DNA of 64,000 bases from Pseudisothecium myosuroides (taxonomy: Eukaryota; Streptophyta; Bryopsida; Hypnales; Lembophyllaceae): assembly GCA_951799445.1 (NCBI GenBank), contig OX637295.1:1798001-1862000 (forward strand). The letters are read 5' to 3'. The notes beneath the pieces are model-generated. The model saw only the letters and a list, made by a program, of their open reading frames with translations. It did no database searches and was not told the DNA's origin. Both the position numbers and the translations under genes were made by a program. Shown in pieces: positions 1 to 10,374 of the stretch (its first letter is position 1; every line of letters starts with the position of its first letter).

Positions 1-408
1 TGTTTGATGTGTTTCAAAATGCAAGCAAAAAGAAGCGCACTTTGTGGACTTCCACACGACATACAATTAATTATTTTTAGAATTCTTTTGAACAATAGAG
101 CTCTACAAGTCTATTAAAAGACCATCCCCTTCAAATTTCAAATCAAAATTCATTTTTTTGGGTACTAAATAGTTCTAAAAACCTCCAAATAGGCAAGTGT
201 GACATATTATCAGGGGCTGTTTTTAAATGGTAAAACATTTTTTTTAAATTCCGAAAAATTATACAAGGTGTATAATAATCATCAATACCTTGTGTATAAA
301 TTTTGAATCATTTAGAGCAAGATTGCAAAAGTTATAGCCGAAAAACTAATCAACATGCATCATGCGACAGAAAATAGTACAAGTGTTTTGTGCAATGACC
401 CCATTGGA
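1..408. repeat. Truncated TIR element, right-hand part
   Basis: This stretch resembles the right part of the element at 4231-4979. Both share, in order, a passage on a Ca/Cc-rich lead-in, AAAATTTTGAA-like A/T runs, an AAGGT(G/C)T-type motif, AATGCAAAAGTTATGAGC-like sequence (here TTGCAAAAGTTATAGCC) and an end reading AAGTG..TT.TTGCAAT.ACCC. The window starts inside the element, so its left end and target duplication cannot be seen. It is clearly more diverged than the copy at 4231. The family call is by eye. Confidence 0.45.
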
Positions 409-3020
409 GAATTGTAATGCCCTACATCTCCAAATGGTCCTTGGAATTGTTTCCATTTTGTAAGGTGTCATCAACTCTACCAAGTCATCTTCCTCTTCTT
501 CTTTAGATGAGCTTGTTGTGAAGTATTGGTGAAGTATACACTTGGTCTTTGTAATCCAAATCTAGAACTATGAATACCATGCCATAACATTACCAATGAA
601 GTTGAAAATAAATTTCATTACTACAATCAAAATCTTGAGCTGTTTTGTGAGCATGAGAAAAGCATAGGACAAACAAATTCTAAGCAGTTCATTTACTAGT
701 ACTAAAACAAATTGAAAATTGGTCTTGATAGCAATAGATTTTGGACCACATTGCACTAATATTAATGGTATTTAAAATTGGCCATTCAAGAGTATTTGTT
801 ACCTTGTTACAAAGCCTACTTATAGATGATGCTATCCAACTTCCAATCAAATGTCTAGTTGCCACTTGGCATTCATCACATTCTTAGAGTTGTGGACAAT
901 TAGTGTTAGTACTCATAATCAATGTTGGCAATACTAAATATCATTATTAGAGTAGTAGAATGGAAAGATCAAAGCCATAACAAGGAAATCATCTACAAAA
1001 ATATGATTACTAGCAAATTCTATTAGTAGAATCCTCACAAATTTGGGAGTTTACTGATTTAGAGTCGTGTATTTGATTGTAACCACATACAAACACAAGG
1101 GCTAGTGCCCAGGAAACAATAGACTACCTCCAAGAAATTATAAATTACTTATAAAGATTTAACTTGATAATTTTGTAAATTTGAAATTGTACTAAATTTT
1201 AATATTTCAAATTTGTAAATATGAAATAGTTTTTAATTTTTAATTTAAAAATGAATGAATACATTTTTTCTATTGAATACTTTGCATTTGATCCAGCTAT
1301 TAATGATACCAAGGATCACATTGCAAACTTGATGAAGCCATAAAAATAGCATGTCTTGCATAGAGAGAAGTATTAGTGTCGTTAGTACATTCTAGTCCCA
1401 CTACTATGCTTGCTAAAATTAATGATTAGCTTAAAATAAAAAAATATGAAGTTTTAAAATCTTTATCTTCTAAAGACTCAAAATTTTCTAATTTTTAGTT
1501 TTAAAAACTTCTAAATTTGTATAATTATAATCAAATAAACTGATGAATTTGAAAACTTTCAAATGACAAATTCCTAATTTTCTAATTTTTAAACGATTTA
1601 ATTTGAAATTTAGTTAATTAATTAGTTATCTTCATTACATTTGTAAGTATATATTTGTTTAAATTTTATTTACTTTTAAGTTAAATAAATTGATAGTAGT
1701 TACTACTAAATTATTATTGTTTACAATACTTTGGACATTAAAAGTAGTTTTTAGGAAAATGAACAAACTTGACTAGTTGATTCAAATTATAAAGGTTATT
1801 TGGGTTTAATTATGGAAGTGATTGTATTGGAATTACTTCCATTCCTATACTTGGAGTTCCAATGTTTTGCATCTAAGAAGTCAATAATTTTAACAAATAT
1901 TAGATTAAATTTCTATAGTTGGTCCCTATTATTTTGCCTTTAGAAATGGAAGGATAACTAGCTAGCTTGATTGCATTACATTTGCTTTGTAACTTTCATC
2001 CTCTCGTTTGTGTAGATTGATTTCTAATAAGTTTTGTAAATAATTCAATGTAGGTAATTTGGTGGGTACATTCCACCTTAACACCACCATTCATTTCTTG
2101 ACATGAGAGGTTAAACATGTTAATTTTGCTCAAATCTACTATATTTGCTTATGTACCTCTTGAAAGTCTTGTTTAATTTTATTCAAATTGGTTGACATCA
2201 ACCACCAAAATAATTTTGATCCAAATGTATACAACCTAAATATTTCTTTGGTGAGTTAAGGTTCCACCTTTAATCCTGTGATGGAGATCATTCTTTGATA
2301 TAGTGGGATGCAATTTTCATCATCAATTGTTGTACTAAAAAAAATTAATCATTTTTTGATGGTATTATCGAAATATTAATGTAAATAATGAAATTACTCA
2401 TGGTATATTCAAAATTTATACGTTCAATGTAAAGTTTTGTGGCATGTGAATTTTGGCTATGATTTTGGTACTTTTTAATGCTTTTATATTTGTATGATAC
2501 TAGATTTGTGTAGACATTGGTAAGTAGTTTTAATATGACTCTTTACATGAGATGAATTTAAATATATTGTATAAAAAAATAAAATTTGGGCTCTTGATAT
2601 TTTTCTTTATTTGAATGCTTTTTTCTAACTATTTTTGTTGGATTTGTTTTGAGGATATTGTAGATCTTTGATATATAACTCCATTTTTTGTACAAAATGG
2701 TGATCTTTTTTATATGCGTGGCAAGCTTCTTCACAATGGTCACCTTTTGGAGATACATTGGTTTTGAATGGTTCAACCGGTGAGCACAATTGTTATTTAA
2801 TAAGTGCTATCGATTGAAAAGTACATGTTAGAACAAAGTACTGTTTCATTTACAAAGTTCTTTGCATAGTTTTCTATTTGATTTAGTTTGGACACTACAA
2901 GCAATCTTGTCTTAAACAATCATCTATGAAATCATATGTAAAAATGTGTTGTGATTTCAATACATATACAACTCTATTACTAGCGTTGAACATCTTATAA
3001 TTTGTAGAACATATTTGATT
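409..3020. other. AT-rich intergenic DNA, no gene recognised
   Basis: No open frame here gives a recognisable protein and no RNA gene was seen. The short frames present are low-complexity or antisense. It should contain the promoter, and possibly the true first exon, of the kinase-NLR gene that follows, because the frame opening at about 3021 has no ATG. AAG/GTGAGT at 3038-3046 would make a good splice donor for such an upstream exon. Confidence 0.5.
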
Positions 3021-3040
3021 GATTTATTGCATATTATAAG

Positions 3041-3720
3041 GTGAGTTATTTTCTCTCTATCATATCAAGAAATCTCATTGACAATAGATATGAAATATTC
3101 TACAGGAAAGAAAGGGACTTACAAGTGCAAAGTGAGCATTGTAAAAAACTATGCAATATTATCCCCAGACTTGAGAAATGCTTGAAGGATATGGAAGCAT
3201 CTTCAAAGGCAAAAGTCTTGAATAAGAATCAATGCATACATCTTTATGGCAAACTAATACTAGCCATGAAAGGGATTGACAAAATGTTGTCAAGTGCAAT
3301 TGAGGACATCAAGTTCCAATCTATTTTTGAAGAATTGTATTGTTTGCAAAGGAAAGTGGAGATTGTTGGGAAAAATTGCATTGAACAAGAACAATGGTGT
3401 CATTCAGCTGTATTTCAACTCCAAAATAAAGAAACTATTCGTGAGTTGCTTTTAGATTTGAAGTGTTGTTACAGTGCAGCACGTGATGTGTACTTATTTC
3501 TCCATCCCACTCAAGAAAATGGAATGGTACCTATTCAGTTTGATGCAGCTACCTATGAACAAGTCCTTGAAGATGGAGAAGTCATGAAGAAGAAGCTTGA
3601 ACATGTACCTTTGGGAGAAGTGTCAGAGGATTATGAAATGGCCCAACATCTATTGTTGAGACTCAGAAATTTAGACCTATTTGTTGGAGGAGACTTGGAT
3701 GCTTTGAAAATTCCCCTTGA
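3041..3720 (+). CDS. NLR N-terminal helical region (HeLo/RPW8-like, inferred)
   Basis: About 225 residues precede the kinase. They are rich in Leu, Lys, Glu and Cys with heptad-like spacing (CKKLCNIIPRLEKCLKDME; LILAMKGIDKMLSSAIEDIK; IRELLLDLKCCYSAARDVY), which suggests several amphipathic helices. Plant MLKL-type proteins place a HeLo/RPW8-like (DUF1221) four-helix bundle directly before a kinase, and this has the same position and character; that match is inferred, not shown. The frame opens with GTG at 3041 and has a stop shortly upstream, so the true start is unknown. AAG/GTGAGT at 3038-3046 and TTCTACAG at about 3097-3104 could bound a short intron, making 3105 the real exon start. Confidence 0.55.
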
Positions 3721-4230
3721 TTTCAAACCACCGGAATTAATCAAAGAAATTGGTAAAGGAAGTTATGGACATGTCTTCAAATCAAATTGGTTGGGCCTTA
3801 CAAGTGCTACAAAAGTGTTAGAAGGTGACCTTGAATTTCTCTCCAATTCTCGGAAGGAGGCTAGTATCTTGGCGAGCTTGAGCCATCCCAATCTTGTTCA
3901 ATTTTTGGTTGGGGAATTCATAGAAAAAAACATGAAAATGATGAGGGAAAAGAAATTGGTTAGATGCATTTGGTGATGGAGTTGATGGAATCAAGCTTGT
4001 CTCAAATATTGAAGAAAGCAAAAAGACCTTTACCCTATCTTATTGCAATCGACATCATGCACCAAATTGCAAAGGGTGTGTATTACCTTCATGACATGCA
4101 AGTTGCTCACCTTGACTTAAAACCTGATAATGTCTTATCAAGTTCAATATCTATGGAGGGTTTGGATCCTCATCACATATTCAAGGTCGCTGATTATGGG
4201 ACTTCTCAATTGGACATCTACAACAATCCT
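3721..4230 (+). pseudogene. NLR kinase domain, N-lobe to activation loop
   Basis: Protein kinase N-lobe. Visible motifs are the glycine loop IGKGSYGHVF, the ATP-binding lysine in ATKVL, and LASLSHPNLVQFL. The frame then breaks at the TTT at 3969-3971: one more T would join CI to LVMELMESSLSQIL. After the break come VYYLHDMQVAHLDLKPDNVL (catalytic loop HLD instead of HRD, so a non-RD type with D and N kept) and KVADYGTSQLD (DYG for DFG). ATP-binding and catalytic residues are present, so it looks derived from an active kinase. The block stops at NNP, where an element is inserted. Confidence 0.85.
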
Positions 4231-4979
4231 GGGTAGTTGCAAGAAACACTTCACCTTTTTCCATCAAAACTGCGTTTTTTGGCCATAGGACTGGCAGTAC
4301 TATGCAGTACTACCAATACTATGTTTTAAAAGCTCCCCGATAGATATGAACCGTCAATCCTAGGCGCCTGCAGATCTAGACCGTCGATTTAGTACTATGT
4401 TGTACTATGCGGTACTACAAAGTACTACGGAGTACTACAGGAGACACTAGGAGCAGAAAAGGGGTCTATGGAGTTTTTCATTTTTAATAATTCAAAAAAA
4501 ATTCAAAAAATTTCCATAAAAAAAGCCATTTTGCTAGACAAGATTGCACTCCCATTACACCAAAAAATTCATGAAGGAAAATTTTTCCCTCTTCGTAGCT
4601 TTCGCGCAAAGGAAGGTCACTTTGGCCCCATGTGTGCAATTGACATGTTGCTATTTTCATAAAAACTCATTGTCAGCCCTTGTAATGTTAGTAGACCTCC
4701 AACATGTCCAATTTGTGGCTTCAAATTCGCATTTTTAGATCAAAAATAGGACTAAAAATCCCCAAAATGGCCAAGGTAGACACCCAATCGGGGGCAGGTT
4801 AAAAATAGTATACTAATTTTAAAAATTTTGAAAAAATTACTCAAGGTCTGCAACTTTAGCATCTACCTTCCTTCCAAATTTCATGCCAAATGGACAAACA
4901 ATGCAAAAGTTATGAGCAAAAAGCCAATTTTTGAGGGCAAGGGGACAAGAAATAAGACAAGTGTTTCTTGCAATCACCC
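4231..4979. mobile_element. 749-bp TIR element in the kinase, TSD TCCT
   Basis: The left end reads GGGTAGTTGCAAGAAACACT and the right end, reverse-complemented, GGGTGATTGCAAGAAACACT. It is flanked by TCCT at 4227-4230 and TCCT at 4980-4983. Removing the element plus one TCCT joins codons NNP to EHPKPSKYTIGSIGYMAPE in frame, so the insertion point is precise. It brings in a TAG stop at 4234-4236. The interior has GTACTAC-rich short repeats (4295-4440) and no transposase, so it is non-autonomous. The same termini occur at 10375-11450 and, degenerate, at the right end of 1-408. The superfamily is unclear. Confidence 0.85.
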
Positions 4980-5430
4980 TCCTGAGCATCCAAAGCCATC
5001 AAAGTATACAATTGGATCAATAGGTTACATGGCCCCAGAAACGATCAAGGGGAGAAGAACACCTTTGTATCCATTTCAAGCTGATGTGTGGTCATTTGCC
5101 ATGATATGTTCAGAGATTCTATCGGGAAAAGTTCCATACTCTGGTTTGAAACAAAAAGACTTTTATGATCAAATATCGTGTACACATGGCACTGGGAATA
5201 TAAACTTGAGACCGGCCCTCCCAAACAATTGTGAAGAATTGACAAACTTAATTAAAGAATGTTGGGCTCAAGACCCACTTCAACAGCCAACATTTTCCAA
5301 CATTTGTGAGAGGCTCATGAGTTTAAAGAAGTCATTTTTGAAGGGAACATATTTGTACAAGATAGTTCCAGAATATGGACCATCTTCTACGTTAAGAGAT
5401 TCCAAGTCCATCATGGACCAGGTCCTAAAG
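4980..5430 (+). CDS. NLR kinase domain, C-lobe exon part
   Basis: This continues the kinase after the insertion: SIGYMAPETIKGR (APE motif), the DVWSFAMICSEILSGKVPYSG helix-F region, ECWAQDPLQQPTFSNICERL (the conserved Arg position of subdomain XI is near here) and a linker ending MDQVLK. The exon ends AAG/GTATGA at 5430, phase 0. The coding sense follows directly from codon 4984 (GAG). Kinase-to-NB-ARC fusion on one transcript is supported by the next exon resuming in frame at 5582. Confidence 0.85.
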
Positions 5431-5581
5431 GTATGAAATTGCACAACTACGGAACTTATTTAGAAATATTTGTTTTAAGGAAGTTTGTGCTGCTTGGCAT
5501 TTATTGTTTCAAGTGTAATGTTTTAATTTATTATGAAAATATTTTTAAATATTAGTAAATATGAGTTTTGTATTTGTGCAG
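5431..5581 (+). other. Intron between kinase and NB-ARC exons
   Basis: A 151-bp AT-rich intron with donor AAG/GTATGA and acceptor TTTGTGCAG/GTGG. Splicing joins MDQVLK to VDELIAPPKEV in phase 0. It is T-rich before the acceptor, as plant introns usually are. Confidence 0.8.
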
Positions 5582-6624
5582 GTGGATGAACTAATTGCAC
5601 CTCCAAAGGAAGTTCCAATTGATTTAGATCACCAGTTATCTAAAGTTAGAGGGCTTTTGAGAATGAACTATATAGGCATCATTGGCCCTAGTGGAATTGG
5701 CAAGACCACACTAGCAAAGGCAATCTTCCGTGATGATACAGTGGGATGCTCATACTCTAGATTTTGCTTTATAGCAAAATGCAAAAATTATCAAAGTTCC
5801 TATGACTTACTATGCAAGATATTACCAGAACTTCGAATTGATCAGAAACCGAAGAATTTGAACATGCACAAGAGATGATGAAAGAGCTTTTGGTTCAATC
5901 AAAAGTGTTTTTAATATTGGATGACATCAAAGATGAAGCTCAAGTGCATGATATAGTACCTCCCCACATTGTTCAAGCTAGCGAGGGTACTACAATAATT
6001 ATCACCACACGTGAATGGAGTGCAATAGAATCATTTTTGGGCATTCAAGGAAGATTGGATGTTGAATTTTTGGATGAAATGGCAGCAACAACGCTTTTCA
6101 CTACTCACCTTTCTTGGGATGAAGCTTCTTTATCACCGGACTTTGTGGCCTTACGCAAACATATTGTGAAAGCTTGCAATGGTTTGCCTTTGAGCTTGAA
6201 AGGCACAGGTGCATTTCTACGGCGTAAAGAAAGGTTGCGAAGTTGGGAACAAGCATTACAAAGGATAGCAAGAGGAAAGAATTTGGATGGTGATGAAGAA
6301 CTCTGGAACACCTTGAAATTTAACTTTGATGGATTCAACAATGATGTTGAAAAGAGTATGTTTTTGGACATGGCTTGTTTCTTTTGTCGAGATGTCTATC
6401 CATTTCGCATATCAAAAGAGACCATCTTATACATGTGGTCCAGAGATGGCATCCTTCCTTTGAATGAATTTGAAAGTTTGGTCAACATGTCATTGTTGAA
6501 GCTCAATGAAGATGGTGAAACTGTAGAAATGCATGACCAATTCCGTGATATGGGACGAATGTTTGCCAAAAGTACAAGAATTTGGAAAGCATCCATGATA
6601 CCTGAAAGCGGATTTTCAAACAAG
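5582..6624 (+). pseudogene. NLR NB-ARC exon, one frameshift
   Basis: NB-ARC ATPase module, the nucleotide switch of NLR receptors. Motifs in order: P-loop GPSGIGKTTLAKAI; kinase-2 VFLILDD; RNBS-B GTTIIITTREWS; GLPL as CNGLPLSLKG; RNBS-D SMFLDMACFF; and MHD as VEMHDQFRDMGR. All nucleotide-contact motifs look sound, and the RNBS-D form is like that of TIR-NLRs. The frame shifts at about 5849-5851: the upstream frame runs KPKNLNMHKR-stop, the downstream one EEFEHAQEMMKELLVQ, consistent with loss of one base. The exon ends AAG/GTAACA at 6624, phase 0. Confidence 0.9.
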
Positions 6625-6833
6625 GTAACATTCTAATAGTGCAACTGAACATGATTGAATCATATGTCTTATTGTATACTTTCAATTGCAATTAGTAAAC
6701 ATCCAAATTCATATTATTTTAAGAATCATGATTTTTGAAATATGATAGAAAAATCAATTATCATTTGAAACCTCTATATTAGAGATGTAATCTCGGATGG
6801 GACACATTCTAATTGAAGCTTCTTTGAATGCAG
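6625..6833 (+). other. Intron between NB-ARC and LRR exons
   Basis: A 209-bp intron with donor AAG/GTAACA and acceptor TTTGAATGCAG/GATG. It joins ...SGFSNK to DVEVLEGISW in phase 0. The sequence is AT-rich with several in-frame stops. Confidence 0.8.
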
Positions 6834-9800
6834 GATGTTGAGGTTCTTGAAGGCATTTCTTGGCAAGGTACTATGAACCATATGCCTTTGATAAAAATCA
6901 GCCAAAGTTTTCAATTTGAAAACCTGCGTGTCTTAATGTTGGTTAGTCCTTTGGGCAATCTTGATGCACATTTTGAGAACTTGAATATATTACTTCAATT
7001 TGCTTCTCAATGTTTAAGATTGCAAGCAATTATAATAGGGAACTCTCAAAACTTGATTGAATTGCCACACACTCTTCCAACAAATAGTGCAATTACTCTA
7101 CAAAGCAGGATATCAAATCTTTGTGCTACTTGTGCATCACTAAAGATTCTTGATCTCGTAGGTCTTATATTCCTTAACCAATTACCAAACAATTTTGCAT
7201 CAAGCCATACCCTATTGAGGCTAAATGTCAATTCATGCTCACGCTTGGCGACATTGCCAAAGGAAGTGGGGGTGTTGTTGTTGAAAACTCTCAATTTGGA
7301 TGGGTGTGTAAGCTTGGTGGCATTGCCAAAAGAAGTGGGGAACTTGTCTTCCATGACCAGTCTCAATTTGGGTGGATGTGCAAGCTTGGTGGCATTGCCA
7401 AAAGAAGTGGGGAACTTGTCGTCCTTGACCACTCTCAATTTGTCTCGGTGTTCAAATTTGGTGGCTTTGCCCAAAGAAGTCGAGAATTTGTCTTCCTTAA
7501 CCATTCTCAATCTAAGAAAGTGTTCAAGCTTAGTGGCATTGCCAAACAAAGTGGGGAACTTGTCTTCCTTGACCACTCTTGATTTGATGGGGTGTTCAAG
7601 CTTGGAGGCATTGCCAAAAGAAGTGGGGAACTTGTCTTCCTTGACCACTTTTCATTTGTCTGGGCATTCAAGCTTGGCAACCTTGCCAAAGGAAGTGGGG
7701 AACTTGTTTTCCCTGATCACTCTTGAATTGTCTAGGTGCTCAAGCTTGGCGGCACTGCCAAAAGAAGTGGGGAATTTGTCTTCCTTGACCACTCTCATAT
7801 TGGACGAGTGTACAAGTTTGGTGGCATTGCCAAATGAAGTGGTGAACTTGTCTTCTTTGATCACTTTCAAGTTAAGAAAGTGTTCAAGCTTGGTGGCATT
7901 GCCAAACAATGTGGGAAATTTGTCTTCCTTGACCATTCTCATATTAGAAAAATGTACAAGCTTGGTGGCATTGCCAAAAGAAGTGGGGAACTTGTCTTCA
8001 TTGGCATATCTCAACTTGTGTCAATGTGCAAATTTGGCGGCATTGCCAAAGGAAGTGGGAAACTTGTCTTCTTTGACTAATATCTATTTAATTGGGTGTT
8101 CAAGCTTGGCGGCATTGCCAAAGGAAGTGGGAAACTTTTCTTCCTTGATCAATTTCATTTAATTGAGTGTTCAAGTTTGGCGGCATTGCCAAAGGAAGTG
8201 GGGAATTTGTCTTCTTTGACTAAGCTTGAGTTGATGGGGTGCACAAGCTTGGTGGCATTGCCAAAAGAAGTAGGGAACTTGACTTCCTTGACCGAGCTTG
8301 ATTTGATGGGGTGTTCAAGCTTGGCGGCATTGCCAAAGGAAGTAAAAAACTTAACTTCTTTGGCTACTCTTAATCTGAGAAAGTGTTCAAGCATGGTGGC
8401 ATTGCCAAAGGAAGTCGAGAGCTTGTCTTCTTTGACCATGCTTGATTTGATGGGGTGTTCAAGCTTGACGGCATTGCCAAAAGAAGTGGGGAACTTGACT
8501 TCCTTAACCACTCTTAAAATGGGTGGGTGTTCAAGTTTGACGGCCTTCCCAAAGGAAGTGGAAAACTTGTTTTCTTAGACCACTCTTGATTTATCTGGGT
8601 GTTCAAGCTTGGTGACTTTGCCATAGGAAGTGGAGAACTTATCTTCTTTGACCACTCTTGATTTGTCTGGATGTTCAAACTTTGTGGCATTGCCAAAGGA
8701 AGTTGGGAACTTGACAACCTTGACCACTCTTAAAATAGGTGGTTGTTCAAGCTTGGTGGTATTGCCATTCAAAGTTGGAAACTTGACTTCTTTGACAACT
8801 TTCAAATTGGGTGAGTGTTCAAGCTTGACAACCTTGCCAAAGAAAGTGGGGAACTTGTTTTCTTTAACCACTCTCAATTTGAAAAAGTGTTCAAGCTTGG
8901 TGGCATTGCCAAATGAAGTGGGGAACTTGTCTTCTTTGAACACTCTCGATTTGTCAGGGTGTTCAAGTTTGGTGGCATTGCCGAAGGAAGTAGGGAACTT
9001 GACTTCTTTAACCATGCTTGATTTAATGGGGTGTTCAAGCTTGGTGGCATTGCCAAAGGAAGTACGAAACTTGACTTCTCTGGCCATTCTTAATTTGAGA
9101 AAGTGTTCAAGCATGGTGGCATTGCCAAAGGAAGTTGGGAGCTTGTCTTCCTTGACCACTCTTCATTTGTCAGGGTGTTCAAGCTTGGTGGCATTGCCAA
9201 AGGAAGTGGAGAACTTGACATCCTTGGCCACTCTTAAAATGGGTGGGTCTTCAAGCTTAGCGAGATTGCCACTCGAAGTTTGGAACTTGACTTTTTTGAC
9301 AACTTTCAAATTAGGTGGGTGTTCAAGTTTGTTTATATTGCCAAAGGAAGTGGGAAACTTCACTTCTTTGAAAACTCTCAATTTGGATGGATGTTCAAGC
9401 TTAGTAGCCCTGCCAAAGGAAGTGGGGAACTTGTCTTTCTTGACTATTCTCAAATTGTGTGGGTGTTCAAGCTTGGCAACATTGCCAGAGGAAGTAGAGA
9501 AGTTATTTCATTTGATCGAACTGAATTTGGATGGGTGTATTTTATTAAGTTCTCTACCAAAGAATTTTGGATGGATACCTTCATTACGGATTCTTTCTTG
9601 GAATAATTGTCCAAACTTGGAATCCTATATGTTGGTTGAAAAGTCCTCACCAACTTCATTGGCTAGTCTTGAAGGCAAGTTTTTTTGCCTTGAAGGTGAT
9701 CATCATGATGGAGTGAGTTGTGATGGATGCCAAGTGGTCCCCATAATTGGACCTTGCACAAAGGCAAAGGCTACTTTCAAACTTGACTATGATTTGTGCC

Positions 9801-9850
9801 GAGAGTGTTTTACAAAATTGAAGCTATCATTGGAAAATTCAAGCCAGTGA
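6834..9850 (+). pseudogene. NLR LRR exon with about 30 24-residue repeats and ZZ C-terminus
   Basis: After about 130 residues of spacer and irregular LRRs, near-identical 72-bp units run from about 7225 to 9530, roughly 30 repeats of consensus LTTLNLSGCSSLVALPKEVG plus NLSS. LRR arrays form the ligand- or partner-sensing solenoid of NLRs. The frame is broken by a missing T at 8153-8155 (INFI-stop; one T restores INFHLIECSSL) and by TAG at 8576-8578 (Leu expected) and 8624-8626 (Lys of LPKEV expected). From 8627 the frame is open to TGA at 9848-9850. The last part leaves the LRR (SLRILSWNNCPNLESYML) and enters a ZZ finger. Because 72 is a multiple of three, long shadow frames exist on both strands and should be ignored. 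Confidence 0.9.
9701..9811 (+). other. ZZ-type zinc-finger segment of the NLR (NBR1-like)
   Basis: The C-terminal residues include HHDGVSCDGCQVVPIIGP, then CTKAKATFK, then LDYDLCRECF. This follows the ZZ pattern of a V-x-CDGC start, PI-x-GP, and DYDLC-x2-C. Plant NBR1 autophagy receptors have the same form, including the lack of a middle C-x2-C and the GP..K(S/A)K stretch. ZZ fingers bind protein N-termini or other partners. The final histidine pair of ZZ domains is not evident before the stop 39 bases later, so the domain may be shortened. Confidence 0.75.
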
Positions 9851-10374
9851 CAAATTACAATAGTAGTTTGCAGGAAGTTTTAATGCATAGTATGTGGTTG
9901 AACTTTGGATTTTAATAATTGCACAGACAATTTATTGCAATCCATTGCCAATTATTTTCAACATTTGGTTATTTAGATTGCAATTATAGCTAAGATTTAT
10001 GTGTTATTCTCTTTTAAATTTTATTTTTTATTTAAGAGTATTGAGTCATTGAATCATTCATAGCAATTCTCTCGAATGTGTAACTGTACATTGTCTACAA
10101 ATACATTCTATCATGATTTTATCATATCAACATGTGCCCAAGTGTAAGTAATGACAACAATGATGTATTAATGACTCCATGAGTGCCTAAATGCTGTTAG
10201 TGTTGCATCCAAATTGAACACACAAGTGAGGACGGTGAGGTGGATCCCACCTTCAATCCAAACCAAAAAGCATAGACTTCCATTCAATTTGGATGGTTTG
10301 CAAGATAATGCACCACTACTAGTGGTTCACAAGGTCTGACAATGGCCCAAATACCAACCTATGACAAGACTTTA
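9851..10374. other. 3' flank of the NLR, no gene
   Basis: AT-rich sequence after the TGA stop. It probably includes the 3' untranslated region, but no clear single poly(A) signal stands out. Nothing else was recognised. Confidence 0.4.

Larger units (their letters stand above)
3021..9850 (+). pseudogene. Kinase-NB-ARC-LRR-ZZ resistance gene (PNL type), disrupted
   Basis: This is the whole NLR locus. Blocks in order: a helical N-terminal region, a protein kinase, NB-ARC, a very long LRR array and a C-terminal ZZ zinc finger. Kinase-NB-LRR proteins (PNL class) are known from mosses and are thought to act as intracellular immune receptors. The blocks join through two clear phase-0 introns at 5431-5581 and 6625-6833. 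Damage seen: no ATG at the 5' end; one base missing in the T run at 3969-3971; a 749-bp element at 4231-4979; a one-base loss at about 5849-5851; one base missing in the T run at 8153-8155; TAG stops at 8576-8578 and 8624-8626. It is either a young pseudogene or partly mis-assembled. The frameshifts could be sequencing errors; the insertion and the stops are less easily explained that way. Confidence 0.85.

Noticed and set aside
3041..3043. GTG at 3041 as translation start of the NLR
   Set aside because: Plants initiate at ATG; GTGAGT here looks like a splice donor. The true start is left undefined.
4231..4979. Treating this block as a normal intron
   Set aside because: GTAG at 4233 with the nearby AGs does not restore frame, while TIRs plus the TCCT duplication do explain it exactly.
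7046..9453. Long open frames on the minus strand and in other plus frames across the LRR exon
   Set aside because: The LRR unit is 72 bp, a multiple of three, so any frame open in one unit is open in all. They have no start context or domain and are shadows of the LRR.
7225..9530. Regular direct repeats that might look like a CRISPR array
   Set aside because: The 72-bp units are coding LRRs with no constant-repeat/unique-spacer structure, and the genome is eukaryotic.
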